Source: Bdellovibrio sp. SKB1291214 (lineage in GTDB: Bacteria; Bdellovibrionota; Bdellovibrionia; Bdellovibrionales; Bdellovibrionaceae). Taken from it: a DNA stretch of 64,000 nucleotides. The stretch lies in the NCBI RefSeq assembly GCF_002209355.2, contig NZ_CP106855.1, positions 558,001 through 622,000 on the forward strand, written 5' to 3'. Under the pieces are notes generated by a model. The model had not been told where the DNA came from, searched no databases, and saw nothing but the letters and a program-made list of their open reading frames with translations. Position numbers and translations under genes: made by a program. Below, in pieces: positions 52,723 through 61,561 of this stretch (its first letter is position 1; every line of letters starts with the position of its first letter).

Positions 52723-54159
52723 GTGGATAGCTACCTTATTGCAAGTTGGGTGGTAAGTAAGACCCTTGCACTGACCTATTTTATCGCATTCCTATCACTC
52801 TCCACTCAAGTGCTGGGGCTGTTCGGCTCCCGCGGAATTTTATCCATTGATCACCTTTTAAATATTTTAGACAAGGAATTAGGAGTGTCACGATTTCGAC
52901 ACTTCCCTTCTGTATTTTGGTTTGAGTCTTCAGATTTCAGCCTGAAAGCAGCTTGTCTGATTGGAATGTTGGCATCGACATTGGCGTTTTTAGGATTCAG
53001 TCAAACGTGGATGTTTGTTGTGTGCTGGATGCTGTATCTTTCTTTCGCCAGCTGTGGGCAGATCTTTTTATCATACCAATGGGATAATTTGCTTTTGGAG
53101 CTGGGTTTCATCGCTTTATTCTTTGCGCCATTTTCTGTGGAGTGGATTCCGTTTAAGAGTTATGAAATTCACCCTATGATTTTAGGACTGGTTTGGCTAC
53201 TTTTGGTGAAGCTGATGTTTTCATCAGGCATCGTCAAGCTTACAAACAAAGACCCCGACTGGAAAAATCTGTCAGCGCTAAGGTTTCATTATTGGACTCA
53301 ACCGCTACCAAACCCCCTTGCGTGGTTTTTAAGTAAAGCCCCGTTGGCTTTCCAGAAATTTAGTTGCGGGCTTTTGTTTTTCATCGAAATAGTTTCGCCG
53401 GTATTTTTACTTTTCGGGGGAAAGGCTGCTTTCGTTGCGGCCTTGCTGCAAATCCTTTTACAAGCACTCATTATTTTAACTGGCAATTTCGCGTTTTTTA
53501 ATATTCTCACTTTGGGACTGTGTTTTTCTGTTATTGCCGATACATTTTGGACGTTTCACGACACTTCATGGGTATTGCCCGTGGGAGTTTCAACGGAGCT
53601 CGCTGTCGCGGTCTTCGTTGTCTTATTACCGGGGAATCTATTTTGGATCTATAAAACGGTGTTTGAAAAGAGCAAAGCCTTGGACTTCATGCTTCCGTGG
53701 ATGCGTTTCTTATTCCCATTTCGAATTACTAATCCCTATGGTCTTTTTGCAGTCATGACAAAATCGCGACCTGAAATTGTTCTAGAGGGAAGTAATGATG
53801 GTCAAACTTGGCTCGAATACGAATTCAAACACAAACCCACAAAACTGACCGATCGCCCGACGATCGTGGCCCCGTTTCAGCCACGTCTAGATTGGCAGAT
53901 GTGGTTTGCAGCCCTTGAAGGCTATAGCGAAAACATGTGGCTCCAAAATTTGGTCACCCGTCTTTTTGACGAAAGCCCCGATGTACAAGAGCTGCTGAAA
54001 AAGGATCCATTCCAGGGAAAATCACCGAAACTCATGCGTTTTGTTCGCTACGACTATCATTTCAGCACCTGGCAGAACCTAAAAACCAAGGGCGAGTGGT
54101 GGAAACGGGAGCATTCTTCTGCCTATTCTCCTATTTTTGAAAGAGACGAAGAGTCCTAA
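52723..54159 (+). CDS. Lipase maturation factor (LMF) family membrane protein
   Basis: 478 residues, GTG start behind GGGAGG. About ten transmembrane helices then a C-terminal soluble part. FASCGQIFLSYQWDNLLLEL, MFSSGIVKLTNKDPDWKNL, ALRFHYWTQPLPNPLAW and the C-terminal RPTIVAPFQPRLDWQMWFAA are the diagnostic LMF1 motifs. Animal LMF1 helps fold lipases in the ER; the bacterial function is unknown. It follows mutS2 by 14 bases and is probably in the lnt-mutS2 operon. Confidence 0.9.
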   Translation: MDSYLIASWVVSKTLALTYFIAFLSLSTQVLGLFGSRGILSIDHLLNILDKELGVSRFRHFPSVFWFESSDFSLKAACLIGMLASTLAFLGFSQTWMFVVCWMLYLSFASCGQIFLSYQWDNLLLELGFIALFFAPFSVEWIPFKSYEIHPMILGLVWLLLVKLMFSSGIVKLTNKDPDWKNLSALRFHYWTQPLPNPLAWFLSKAPLAFQKFSCGLLFFIEIVSPVFLLFGGKAAFVAALLQILLQALIILTGNFAFFNILTLGLCFSVIADTFWTFHDTSWVLPVGVSTELAVAVFVVLLPGNLFWIYKTVFEKSKALDFMLPWMRFLFPFRITNPYGLFAVMTKSRPEIVLEGSNDGQTWLEYEFKHKPTKLTDRPTIVAPFQPRLDWQMWFAALEGYSENMWLQNLVTRLFDESPDVQELLKKDPFQGKSPKLMRFVRYDYHFSTWQNLKTKGEWWKREHSSAYSPIFERDEES

Positions 54160-54353
54160 ATACCCTCGGGGGTGACTATGAAAACGACAGCTGTCTAAAC
54201 GGTCACGCGATATTTTCGCTCTGAGAACGAGTGACTTCGAAAAAATCAAGTGGTCGTCCCAAGAAAAAACGTCACGCAAAATAAATTGGAGATTTTTCCT
54301 GGAATCTCGCAAAATGGTTTTTAGGGGAAATTCTAACCAAAGGCTAGGTAGTC

Positions 54354-54854
54354 ATGCACAACTATCGGGACTTTATCTTGCGCGAACTCGAGAGACGTCA
54401 GAAGAAAAATCCGTCTTACTCGCTTAGAGCATTTGCCAGAGATCTGGAAATGCCCAGCTCACGACTCAGTGAAATTCTGAATCGTAAGATGGGACTTTCA
54501 GAAGCTCGAGCAATTAATCTGGCGGAAAGACTTAACCTGTCACAACCAGAGAAAGAGTACTTTATCGACTTAGCACTCTCTGAACACGCACGCAGTGCTG
54601 TGATGAAAGAGATGGCTCTTCGTCGAGTCAAGGCTCGTACCGAGTTGATGTCCACCATCGAAACTCGGGACCTCAGTGGTTTGTCTGAAGGGGCTCATAT
54701 AGCCATTCAGATTAAGCGTGAACAGTATGCAGATGCCCTGGAAAAGATTAAATCTTTCCAAGAGCAGTTGGCTAAAGACCTTGGAACTCCAAGTGAGAGT
54801 GACTCGGTCGTGAACCTTACTGTTCGACTGATGGAGCCCACATCTTCCGAATAA
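54354..54854 (+). CDS. TIGR02147-like HTH regulator
   Basis: 166 residues. MHNYRDFILRELERRQKKNP, SLRAFARDLEMPSSRLSEIL and GLSEARAINLAERLNLSQPE match the N-terminal HTH of TIGR02147 proteins, a family expanded in Bdellovibrio and Fibrobacter. The usual TIGR02147 member is longer (about 270 residues) with a C-terminal DUF4423; this one is about 100 residues shorter and ends in an unrelated helical part (EQYADALEKIKSFQEQL). Function: probably transcriptional control. A strong terminator follows. Confidence 0.78.
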   Translation: MHNYRDFILRELERRQKKNPSYSLRAFARDLEMPSSRLSEILNRKMGLSEARAINLAERLNLSQPEKEYFIDLALSEHARSAVMKEMALRRVKARTELMSTIETRDLSGLSEGAHIAIQIKREQYADALEKIKSFQEQLAKDLGTPSESDSVVNLTVRLMEPTSSE

Positions 54855-54864
54855 AATAACTGGA

Positions 54865-54895
54865 CCCCCTCAAAGCTTTTTGAGGGGGATTTCTG
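54865..54895 (+). terminator. Intrinsic terminator
   Basis: A 10-bp stem CCCCCTCAAA / TTTGAGGGGG with a 4-base loop, followed by ATTTCT. Confidence 0.8.
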
Positions 54896-54947
54896 CTCGG
54901 AAATCGTTCAAAATAATCTGATATGACTCCAATCAGAGGATTTGAAC

Positions 54948-56696
54948 GTGAGTAAAAGCAGATTCACAGCGGCGAGCATTGGCGTAGCTCTTGTCATCGG
55001 ATATTTTTCCGGTAAAAAGTACGCCGATTTCACTCCTAGAAAAGTGGAAGTCGAAGACCTTGCGAGCACCAGTAAGATCGAATTCGAAACTTTGAAATTG
55101 AAGCCACTCCCAAGCGCAAAAATCCTTGGCGAAAAACCTTTGAGGTCACTCAAAGAGGCTGCTGATTTTATCGAGCCCTATCATGAGCGCCATGATTTTA
55201 AGTGGCACCCGGGATATTCGGTTTCTGCTCCCAGTTTTGATTCTAAGAACAGACCCTACTTCCGTTATCATGATCGTGAACAAACAATTCCCGTGGCAAA
55301 CGGTTTTCAAACTCTCCGAGAAGGCTCTTGGACTCATTATCCTTTCATGGTGGGTATGCTGCTACCCTTCTACGATGAAAAGTCTCAAGACATTATATTA
55401 AACTCAAAACAAGATATCCTGTGGGATCCCAAAATGGCGGTCTTTGATAAAACCGACCGTATGTACACAGTACTTAGAATGAAAACCACAGTGTTTAATA
55501 AAGATACATCCTACGTGATGATGTATTCTGATGACCAAGGTTTGAATTGGTCAGCACTTCCGTTAGTGGGAACCAAGGACACCGGATGCGTTTTTAGGTC
55601 CTTAGGTACAAACGACTGCCCACTCCCACAGCTTTACGATCTGGAGCGCCCTTACAACCGCGCGCCCCTGCAAAGCCCCCCTGCAATGCTCTATTTCTTA
55701 AGTGATGGCAAGCTTCCAGGATTTGAAAAAACATACTCATGGCTTGGAACTGTCGGAAAACTTTACCTTCAGCCTATCTCTAAAAATTCTCAAGGCAAAT
55801 TGGTTGCCGAAAAGCCCGTATTAATTAGTTTAAGTGCGCAAGAAATTGGTTATCGCAGTGGCTCTTCCACGAAAATTATTCGTTCTGGGAACAAGTATTT
55901 TATCACTTGGCTAGAAGCCAATCGAGAGTTTGCTCCAAAGCTTGATGCCAATGGAAATCCGATCATCCCTAAATTGGATCAGATGAATAAACCTTATTCT
56001 GAAATCTGGATTGCTGAATACGACATGAAAACAAAAAAGGTCAGTAAGAAACCGATTTTGAAATCATGGCCGGTGAACGATACACACAACCAACCTGGGA
56101 TCGTTCGCACTTGGGATGGACATTTCATTGTTGTCTCTGGCGGTCACGGCTCCCACTTTACTTACACCTATTCTTTAAAACCTGATTCCATCAGTGCATG
56201 GGCCCCAGAAGTTCCGATGAACACTGCTGATACTGGTTATAAGAGCAATTACAGCTCGCCTTTGTGGAGCGGTGGTGGGCAAACCTATATCTCGATGGTG
56301 ATTGGTGCTGACGACACGGTCCATACAGTTTACCGCCAATGGCACCACGACAGAAAGATTTTCGATTTTGAGTACTTCGGCGCTTTAGTTTATCAAAACG
56401 GAAAATTCGACAAAAGGTCCAAGACATTCCAGTGGAACCCGGCTCGTATTCTGGTGTACCCCAATGCTTCAGAATACACGCACTGGTACCAAGTGATGAG
56501 CGTTGATCGCAAGGACAACATCTATGTTGAATACAGCAATATGCGACCGTACCCACCCTATCAAGTTGTGAACGGTGATGGAAAACCAGAGTTCATCTCC
56601 CCGTATCTTAACAACGCTCTTCTGCGTTCTGAGAACAGTGGTAGGACTTGGTCACTCGTAAGCGACGACGACCTGAAAAAATCGCAAATAAAGTAA
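54948..56696 (+). CDS. Exported BNR-repeat protein
   Basis: 582 residues from GTG 54948 (AGAGGA seven bases upstream). N-terminal signal anchor (TAASIGVALVIGYFSG). The mature part is a sialidase-like propeller: SDDQGLNWSALP and SENSGRTWSLV are Asp-box (SxDxGxTW) repeats, and YRSGSSTKIIRSGNKYFITW, HNQPGIVRTWDGHFIVVSGGHG match the BNR_4 family. BNR domains occur in glycosidases and binding proteins; no catalytic set can be assigned. It may act on a surface or prey glycan (inference). Confidence 0.8.
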   Translation: MSKSRFTAASIGVALVIGYFSGKKYADFTPRKVEVEDLASTSKIEFETLKLKPLPSAKILGEKPLRSLKEAADFIEPYHERHDFKWHPGYSVSAPSFDSKNRPYFRYHDREQTIPVANGFQTLREGSWTHYPFMVGMLLPFYDEKSQDIILNSKQDILWDPKMAVFDKTDRMYTVLRMKTTVFNKDTSYVMMYSDDQGLNWSALPLVGTKDTGCVFRSLGTNDCPLPQLYDLERPYNRAPLQSPPAMLYFLSDGKLPGFEKTYSWLGTVGKLYLQPISKNSQGKLVAEKPVLISLSAQEIGYRSGSSTKIIRSGNKYFITWLEANREFAPKLDANGNPIIPKLDQMNKPYSEIWIAEYDMKTKKVSKKPILKSWPVNDTHNQPGIVRTWDGHFIVVSGGHGSHFTYTYSLKPDSISAWAPEVPMNTADTGYKSNYSSPLWSGGGQTYISMVIGADDTVHTVYRQWHHDRKIFDFEYFGALVYQNGKFDKRSKTFQWNPARILVYPNASEYTHWYQVMSVDRKDNIYVEYSNMRPYPPYQVVNGDGKPEFISPYLNNALLRSENSGRTWSLVSDDDLKKSQIK

Positions 56697-56718
56697 ACAA
56701 TAAATTTTAGAAAAAACA

Positions 56719-56732
56719 ATTTGTTAACAAAT
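56719..56732. promoter_or_regulatory. Perfect 14-bp palindrome
   Basis: ATTTGTTAACAAAT just after the BNR gene, in A/T-rich DNA before the terminator. Possible operator; could also be chance in A/T-rich sequence. Confidence 0.25.
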
Positions 56733-56745
56733 CAAAAAAAAACAG

Positions 56746-56792
56746 AAACGCGATGGAGTTCCACTACGAGACGAAATCCATCGCGTTTTAGC
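56746..56792. terminator. Bidirectional terminator after the BNR gene
   Basis: A 12-bp perfect stem AAACGCGATGGA / TCCATCGCGTTT (19-base loop) with A- and T-tracts on both sides. Confidence 0.85.
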
Positions 56793-56884
56793 TTTTGTTT
56801 CCTGTGTTCACCGGACGCACTTTGTTTTCATTAGGGAATCTGAGTCTTGCGTCTCACTCGAGTGCGTTCCATAGGAGCGAAATA

Positions 56885-56965
56885 ATGAGAATTGTTGGAA
56901 ATGTTAACTACACTTTTTACAGTGTTACTCATGTATACAGCGAAAACGGTTTTACGCACTCCTAA
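56885..56965 (+). CDS. Putative 26-residue small ORF
   Basis: ATG at 56885 with a strong TAGGAG seven bases upstream, encoding 26 residues (MRIVGNVNYTFYSVTH, then VYSENGFTHS) and a stop. It lies in the 311-base gap (56697-57007) before the vWA lipoprotein gene. It may be a real small protein or a leader peptide; no homology is claimed. Confidence 0.35.
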   Translation: MRIVGNVNYTFYSVTHVYSENGFTHS

Positions 56966-57007
56966 GCTGGCATATCCAATGCAATGACTCCAAACATAGG
57001 GGTTATT

Positions 57008-58051
57008 ATGAAAAAGACAAACGCATTCATCTCGATTCTCTCTCTCGCTGCTTTATCTGCGTGTGCTCCACAGGACATGAGCTTTTCACAATCCACGCAG
57101 GCTTCGTCTACGTCCGATGCAACGGATGTCGTGATCCCTTCACGAGGCGTTTCCCAAAATTTTGAAATCAAAGAAAACGCCAACATCGATATCTTGTTTG
57201 TTGTCGACAACTCGCCTTCGATGTTGGAAGAGCAAGCGAATATGTCGGCAAAGATCAAAGGCTTCATGAACCTCGTATCTGGTCTAAACTGGCAAGTGGC
57301 TTTAACGACGACCGACCCTCGCGTGAATACCTTGGATTCCTCGAAAGCCAATCAACCTTGGGGTGATGGTCAATTCCGTCCGATGCTGAACCGTTCTTTT
57401 TTAAAGAAAGGTGATTCTTCCGATTCAGATGCGCAAGCAGCCTTGGCAGAGGCGATAAAGGTCGGCGCTAATGGTAGCGGCGATGAACGTCCTATTAACA
57501 ACATCTATAGGGCTATGGAGCGCTCTGAAAACGCAGGCTTCTTCCGCTCTGATTCGAACCTAGTGGTCATCGTGATCTCAGACGAAGATGAATGTTCCAA
57601 TGGCAACTGCCCTTCTAGCTCCGCAGATACGAATAAATCTAAACCCGCAGGTTTGATCAGCTTCGTTCAATCTAAATTTGGCATGGGGAAAGTGATGATG
57701 GTGGATTCAATTGTAAAAGCCCCATCGGACTCTTCTTGCTCGACAGCCTCTTACGCTCCAATCTTAACATCCCTTGCAAATCAGTCAGGGGGTCTTGTGG
57801 GCTCAGTCTGCGCATCAGATTATACATCAATCTTGTCTAACGCTGGTAACGCAGCCGTTTCACTAACAAGATCCATCTCATTATCTTGCAATCCCATTGA
57901 CTCAGACAATGATGGCAAGATCGACTTTGCGTTAAAAAACTCTTCCGGCGGCATAATCAGTTCGGGCTACCAAGTCAGCGGTAAAATCGTCACTTTCACA
58001 TCGACTTTACCAAATGGCTCTTACTCTGCCGACTACCGTTGCGCTCAATAA
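57008..58051 (+). CDS. von Willebrand factor A-like lipoprotein
   Basis: 347 residues from ATG 57008 with AGGGG upstream. Signal peptide with lipobox LSAC (Cys19), a Ser/Thr linker, then a vWA domain starting ANIDILFVVDNSPSMLEEQ, which contains the MIDAS DxSxS (Asp67). Ends in a small beta-rich region with paired cysteines (SLSCNPID...YRCAQ). vWA lipoproteins bind partners through a metal; the partner is unknown. Confidence 0.83.
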   Translation: MKKTNAFISILSLAALSACAPQDMSFSQSTQASSTSDATDVVIPSRGVSQNFEIKENANIDILFVVDNSPSMLEEQANMSAKIKGFMNLVSGLNWQVALTTTDPRVNTLDSSKANQPWGDGQFRPMLNRSFLKKGDSSDSDAQAALAEAIKVGANGSGDERPINNIYRAMERSENAGFFRSDSNLVVIVISDEDECSNGNCPSSSADTNKSKPAGLISFVQSKFGMGKVMMVDSIVKAPSDSSCSTASYAPILTSLANQSGGLVGSVCASDYTSILSNAGNAAVSLTRSISLSCNPIDSDNDGKIDFALKNSSGGIISSGYQVSGKIVTFTSTLPNGSYSADYRCAQ

Positions 58052-58106
58052 TTATTTAAATTAGCTCTTAAAAACTCGTTTTATTAATTAAAACGGATTT
58101 TCCCTA

Positions 58107-58140
58107 AAAACCCCTCCATTCCGGAGGGGTTTTCTTTTTT
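58107..58140 (+). terminator. Intrinsic terminator after the vWA gene
   Basis: An 11-bp perfect stem AAAACCCCTCC / GGAGGGGTTTT, 5-base loop, T-tract. Confidence 0.9.
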
Positions 58141-58157
58141 ACGGACCCAGCTCTGAA

Positions 58158-58267
58158 GAAGGTCCCATGCAGCGACCACCGTGGGCGCCACCACTCCCAG
58201 CACTCGCCAAAGGCGAACCAGGGTTGAGCCACGCGAGTTCGAAGGCGTGTCACAAAATGGGACCTTC
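58158..58267 (-). repeat. Repeat element copy C
   Basis: 11-bp perfect arms GAAGGTCCCAT (58158-58168) and its complement (58257-58267) around a centre that, read on the minus strand, matches copy A: GACACGCC, then TTCGCCTTTGGCGAGTGC, then GTGGCGCCCACGGTGGTCGC. The core is conserved while the outer arms differ from copies A and B. It occupies the 415-base gene-free gap 58052-58466 together with the vWA terminator; the remaining bases to 58466 hold nothing recognisable apart from the GGGGG ribosome-binding site of the next gene. Confidence 0.75.
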
Positions 58268-58466
58268 GCCACGGATTTTGTGGGTGATCCATTCGATGTG
58301 TCTGCCGAGATTGGTCACATTCGTCGTACTAATTCGGGACTGCCGGCCCGAGAGGAAAATCGCTTCGCTAAGTAGTTGTTTTTCATTTCTTATTTTCCTT
58401 GTTTCAAAGTGAAATATGGCACCTCTGTTGCTCTATAGTCTGGTGAACAGTGTGCAAGGGGGCTTT

Positions 58467-59222
58467 ATGACAACATTCACTTTGAAAAATGCTTTAATGG
58501 CTACGATGTTGATTGCAGGTGCTGCGCTTATGACAGGTTGCGGTTCATCTGGTGCACAATCTTCATCGGATTTTGCAAGCCGTGGAGTTATTTCTTCGGT
58601 AAGTGAATCTGACAAAAAAGCCCTTGCTGTTTGCAACCAAACGACGGGTTCCGACTTGGCTGCTCGTCAAATGGCTTACACGGAAGGTTCGTCCTATAGA
58701 ATGGACCTGGTGTGGGTGAAACTCACAACATTGCCTTCTGACTTTGCTTCAGGAACTTCTTATATTTCTATGTGGAAATGGTTAGCGAACTCAAACGGTT
58801 CTACATACCTTGATTCAACCGCTGTTCCAGTAGCTCTTTACGATACACAAACTAAAAAGTTTATCACCAACTGGGGTACTTCCATTAAATGGACGGAGAT
58901 CTCTTCGATGGCTCTAGCAATGGGTTACTCTTCTCCGACATCTTTCTTTGGCCGCGTGACTATCTTGGCCAACTTGAAAGACACGAACGGTGAATACGAC
59001 GCTTTGAAAATTTCTGTCTACAGCACTTCAACAAATAAAGCTATCAACGAGATCAATGGTCTTTTGCCGCTATTCTCTGCCAATCCAAACGCGTACGCTG
59101 TTGAGTCTTCAGGTGCGGCTCGCGCCACGGTTTTACAAAAGCTTCACCCGTTTTACACTTACAAAAGCGCTGGTTACACGACAGCTCAGTTCCAAAGCAT
59201 GGCCCAAAACTATTGCTTTTAA
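58467..59222 (+). CDS. Unknown lipoprotein
   Basis: 251 residues from ATG 58467, which has GGGGG just upstream; the frame extends to 58416 without support. Lipobox MTGC (Cys25). Beta-rich mature part (YRMDLVWVKLTTLPSDF, GRVTILANLKDTNGEYDALK). No family recognised. A terminator follows. Confidence 0.72.
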   Translation: MTTFTLKNALMATMLIAGAALMTGCGSSGAQSSSDFASRGVISSVSESDKKALAVCNQTTGSDLAARQMAYTEGSSYRMDLVWVKLTTLPSDFASGTSYISMWKWLANSNGSTYLDSTAVPVALYDTQTKKFITNWGTSIKWTEISSMALAMGYSSPTSFFGRVTILANLKDTNGEYDALKISVYSTSTNKAINEINGLLPLFSANPNAYAVESSGAARATVLQKLHPFYTYKSAGYTTAQFQSMAQNYCF

Positions 59223-59253
59223 TTGCAACGCCTCACTAAACTTGTCCCCAAAG

Positions 59254-59296
59254 AACGCCAACTGTTCCCCCAACGGTTGGCGTTTTTCCTTTTTAA
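59254..59296. terminator. Intrinsic terminator
   Basis: A 9-bp perfect stem AACGCCAAC / GTTGGCGTT with a 13-base loop, then T-rich sequence. Confidence 0.85.
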
Positions 59297-59320
59297 TTGG
59301 ACTCGTCAAAGCCCCGATAG

Positions 59321-60493
59321 CTATGCAATATTTGAATCATCTTGCGGCTGATGGCGCTCAAAGAAATACTCGTAACTATTTACAAGTAAGAAAGACAACA
59401 GACAATAGATTGGTCCCAGTAACAACATGGCGAAAGCGATACCCTTGGTATCCGTGAAGTGCCCGATCAACAAGTGCATTCCAACTAACATCATCGAATC
59501 CGTTGCCATCATATAGGACACAGCCGAATCCAAATCCGTCGGAAACTTTGAAGAAATCCAAGTAATCGCCAACGGATAAAACGGAGCTACGGCAAAACCC
59601 GTGATTGGAAGAAAGACAGGATGAATATATACGCCACCTAAAATACACAGCCCCGTTAGGACCAGAGATGCAGATAATTGAGTTCTTAACGTGAATGGCA
59701 GTTTAATCAAAGCAAACAACGATCGTCCCGTTAACATACCTACAAAAAAGTAAGTCACGTAAAGACTGGAATGTTCCATGTCGTAGTCAGCGGTTCTACG
59801 CATGAATAAAGCCAATCGCGAGGACACCATGATTTCCGCACAAACACAAAAGCTCACCATGAAGGCTAAGAAAATCTGGGGCTTAAAGTTACGGGCTTTA
59901 TTCAGCTTGTGATTCTCTGGAACGAACTCTGCTTTTTGATGCAAGTTCGCATGACTACCGTGGAACGAATAAAGCAACAAGGCCGCCGGCACTAGGGTGA
60001 TAATACCAAAAGTCCAACGCCAGCTCCCCGTCAATACTTCCACGGAAGCTGCAATCAAGGGCGAGCAAAAACTGGCCACACCGTACATCGCATGAAGGCC
60101 TGACATCAGCTGCTGCTTTCTTTCCTCGCTGGAACCTAAGGAAACTAAGACGTTGGGAATCAAACCTAAGATCCCCAAGCTCATCCCGAACGCTAAAGAG
60201 AAAAACAAGAACACATAAAAATGCGGAGCTGTCGCAAGACCGATCAGCGACACTATCAACGCAATTGATCCGCCTCGCAAAACTGTCATGCGATCAAAGC
60301 GGCGTAGCAAATTTCGAGTCAAGTAGCTTGAAAGAAATCCAGAAATAGAACTCAAAGCAAACATCCATGAGCCCATGGAATCGTTCACTGCAAACTCTTT
60401 CATAATTTCTGGAAACAAAGGTCCTCGCACATTATCGCTCAGACCAAACACGAACAAACTAATATAGGAAAGAATAATATAGGGCCAAATCAT
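59321..60493 (-). CDS. Major facilitator superfamily transporter
   Basis: 390 residues with 12 predicted transmembrane helices. MFS marks: SDNVRGPLFPEIMKEF in helix 1, YLTRNLLRRFDRMTVLRGGS in loop 2-3, GLHAMYGVASFCSPLIAA (helix 5 motif C-like). The substrate is unknown. Four bases separate its start from the stop of the acidic protein gene upstream, so they form an operon. Confidence 0.87.
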   Translation of the reverse strand: MIWPYIILSYISLFVFGLSDNVRGPLFPEIMKEFAVNDSMGSWMFALSSISGFLSSYLTRNLLRRFDRMTVLRGGSIALIVSLIGLATAPHFYVFLFFSLAFGMSLGILGLIPNVLVSLGSSEERKQQLMSGLHAMYGVASFCSPLIAASVEVLTGSWRWTFGIITLVPAALLLYSFHGSHANLHQKAEFVPENHKLNKARNFKPQIFLAFMVSFCVCAEIMVSSRLALFMRRTADYDMEHSSLYVTYFFVGMLTGRSLFALIKLPFTLRTQLSASLVLTGLCILGGVYIHPVFLPITGFAVAPFYPLAITWISSKFPTDLDSAVSYMMATDSMMLVGMHLLIGHFTDTKGIAFAMLLLGPIYCLLSFLLVNSYEYFFERHQPQDDSNIA

Positions 60494-60497
60494 TGAG

Positions 60498-61373
60498 TTA
60501 GTGCGAAGACTCCTGGCTCACTTCTTCAGCCTGTAAGTTTTCACCCTGACGATAGCGATCTACCAAGGCTTCATCCGTTGTGGGGAAAGAGAACAACAAC
60601 GAATGAACATTGGTTTCTTCGTCCTCTTGTGTAACCGCAACGTAAACTAAATCCTTTGTTTCGTGATCGGGGAATTCTTTAATAAAGCTCACAAGAACGT
60701 GGCCTTCTGTATCTGTCTTTCTCCAAATCTCGTCCGCAGATTCAATTGTTTCTTCACGCAATTCTGCATAGTCCTGGAATTTATCCTTGTCGATATCCTT
60801 GTCAGTACGCACTTTCATCATTGCTTGATAAAGTCCGACTGCTAAAGGGTCGCCTTCTAACATCGCGTCCCCTTCGATAGCGCCTACGGAAGCTTCGGCA
60901 TAGTCACGGCTGTAAGCCATTTCTGTTTTTTGATACTGATGCCAAACATGGGAGTCGCGCGTTGGGAAATGCATGAATACGAAAGTGGGATACTCGTCCT
61001 CTTCCGCCATGTATCCAATCGCAATGTATTTAAATGCTGTGGCACCCTCTTCAAACTCGCGGATGAAGTAATAAACCGGATAATCTTCAATGGCCGTTGT
61101 ATCTTCCCAAACCTCATCCGGATCATCCAATGTGGACTCCAAATAATTTTCGCGGGAAAGTTGTTCTTCATCGGTGAAGTCATCCGGTGTGCGATAGGAT
61201 TGATACTCATCCTGGAACTTTTTGATGGCGCTTTCAAAGTACCCAAAAAGATCCTGTTCGTTCTCAAAGATCAAACCGGCTTTTTCATCGACAACGATGT
61301 ACTCCTTTTCAGTAATCGCTTTAATTGCTTTGATCGATTTGCTTTTAACGGTACGAGTTTTAGCTTTGGCCAT
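60498..61373 (-). CDS. Acidic protein with a duplicated PBECR2-like domain
   Basis: 291 residues, Lys-rich N-terminus then acidic. Two similar units: about 70-165 (DEVWED near residue 85, YYFIREFEEG, YIAIGYMAEEDEYPTFVFMHFP) and about 200-280 (DEIWRK near residue 214, VSFIKEFPDHE, YVAVTQEDEETNVHSLLFSFP). The PDEVW....Y.F.K.F....Y..V pattern resembles PBECR2, a phage/bacterial RNase fold (barnase-EndoU-colicin-like), but no catalytic set is certain and no immunity partner is obvious. I regard PBECR2 as the best guess. Confidence 0.6.
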   Translation of the reverse strand: MAKAKTRTVKSKSIKAIKAITEKEYIVVDEKAGLIFENEQDLFGYFESAIKKFQDEYQSYRTPDDFTDEEQLSRENYLESTLDDPDEVWEDTTAIEDYPVYYFIREFEEGATAFKYIAIGYMAEEDEYPTFVFMHFPTRDSHVWHQYQKTEMAYSRDYAEASVGAIEGDAMLEGDPLAVGLYQAMMKVRTDKDIDKDKFQDYAELREETIESADEIWRKTDTEGHVLVSFIKEFPDHETKDLVYVAVTQEDEETNVHSLLFSFPTTDEALVDRYRQGENLQAEEVSQESSH

Positions 61374-61453
61374 CGTGGCTCCTTATAGCCCCATATTGAG
61401 AGAAATCATGCTTCGCAACAACAGGAAAAAAATCTGACACGACAAGGTTCGTC

Positions 61454-61561
61454 ATGACCTCCCGATTTTTCCTCTTGCAACTCTTGGGTTTCTTCCTCAC
61501 CATCGGATTTATGTTGAGTCAGATTGATTGCATCAAGGCGCAAGGAGGCGACTTTGGCTAA
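61454..61561 (+). CDS. Putative 35-residue membrane peptide, coupled to the next gene
   Basis: ATG at 61454 (AAGG six bases upstream) reads MTSRFFLLQLLGFFLTIGF, then MLSQIDCIKAQGGDFG and stop: one hydrophobic helix. Its stop overlaps the TTG start of the next gene by 8 bases, suggesting translational coupling. Could be a small membrane protein or merely a leader; no homologue recognised. Confidence 0.45.
   Translation: MTSRFFLLQLLGFFLTIGFMLSQIDCIKAQGGDFG

Noticed and set aside
58141-58412. Frames of 62-81 residues on both strands
   Set aside because: They coincide with repeat copy C and the GC-rich core, with no ribosome-binding sites.
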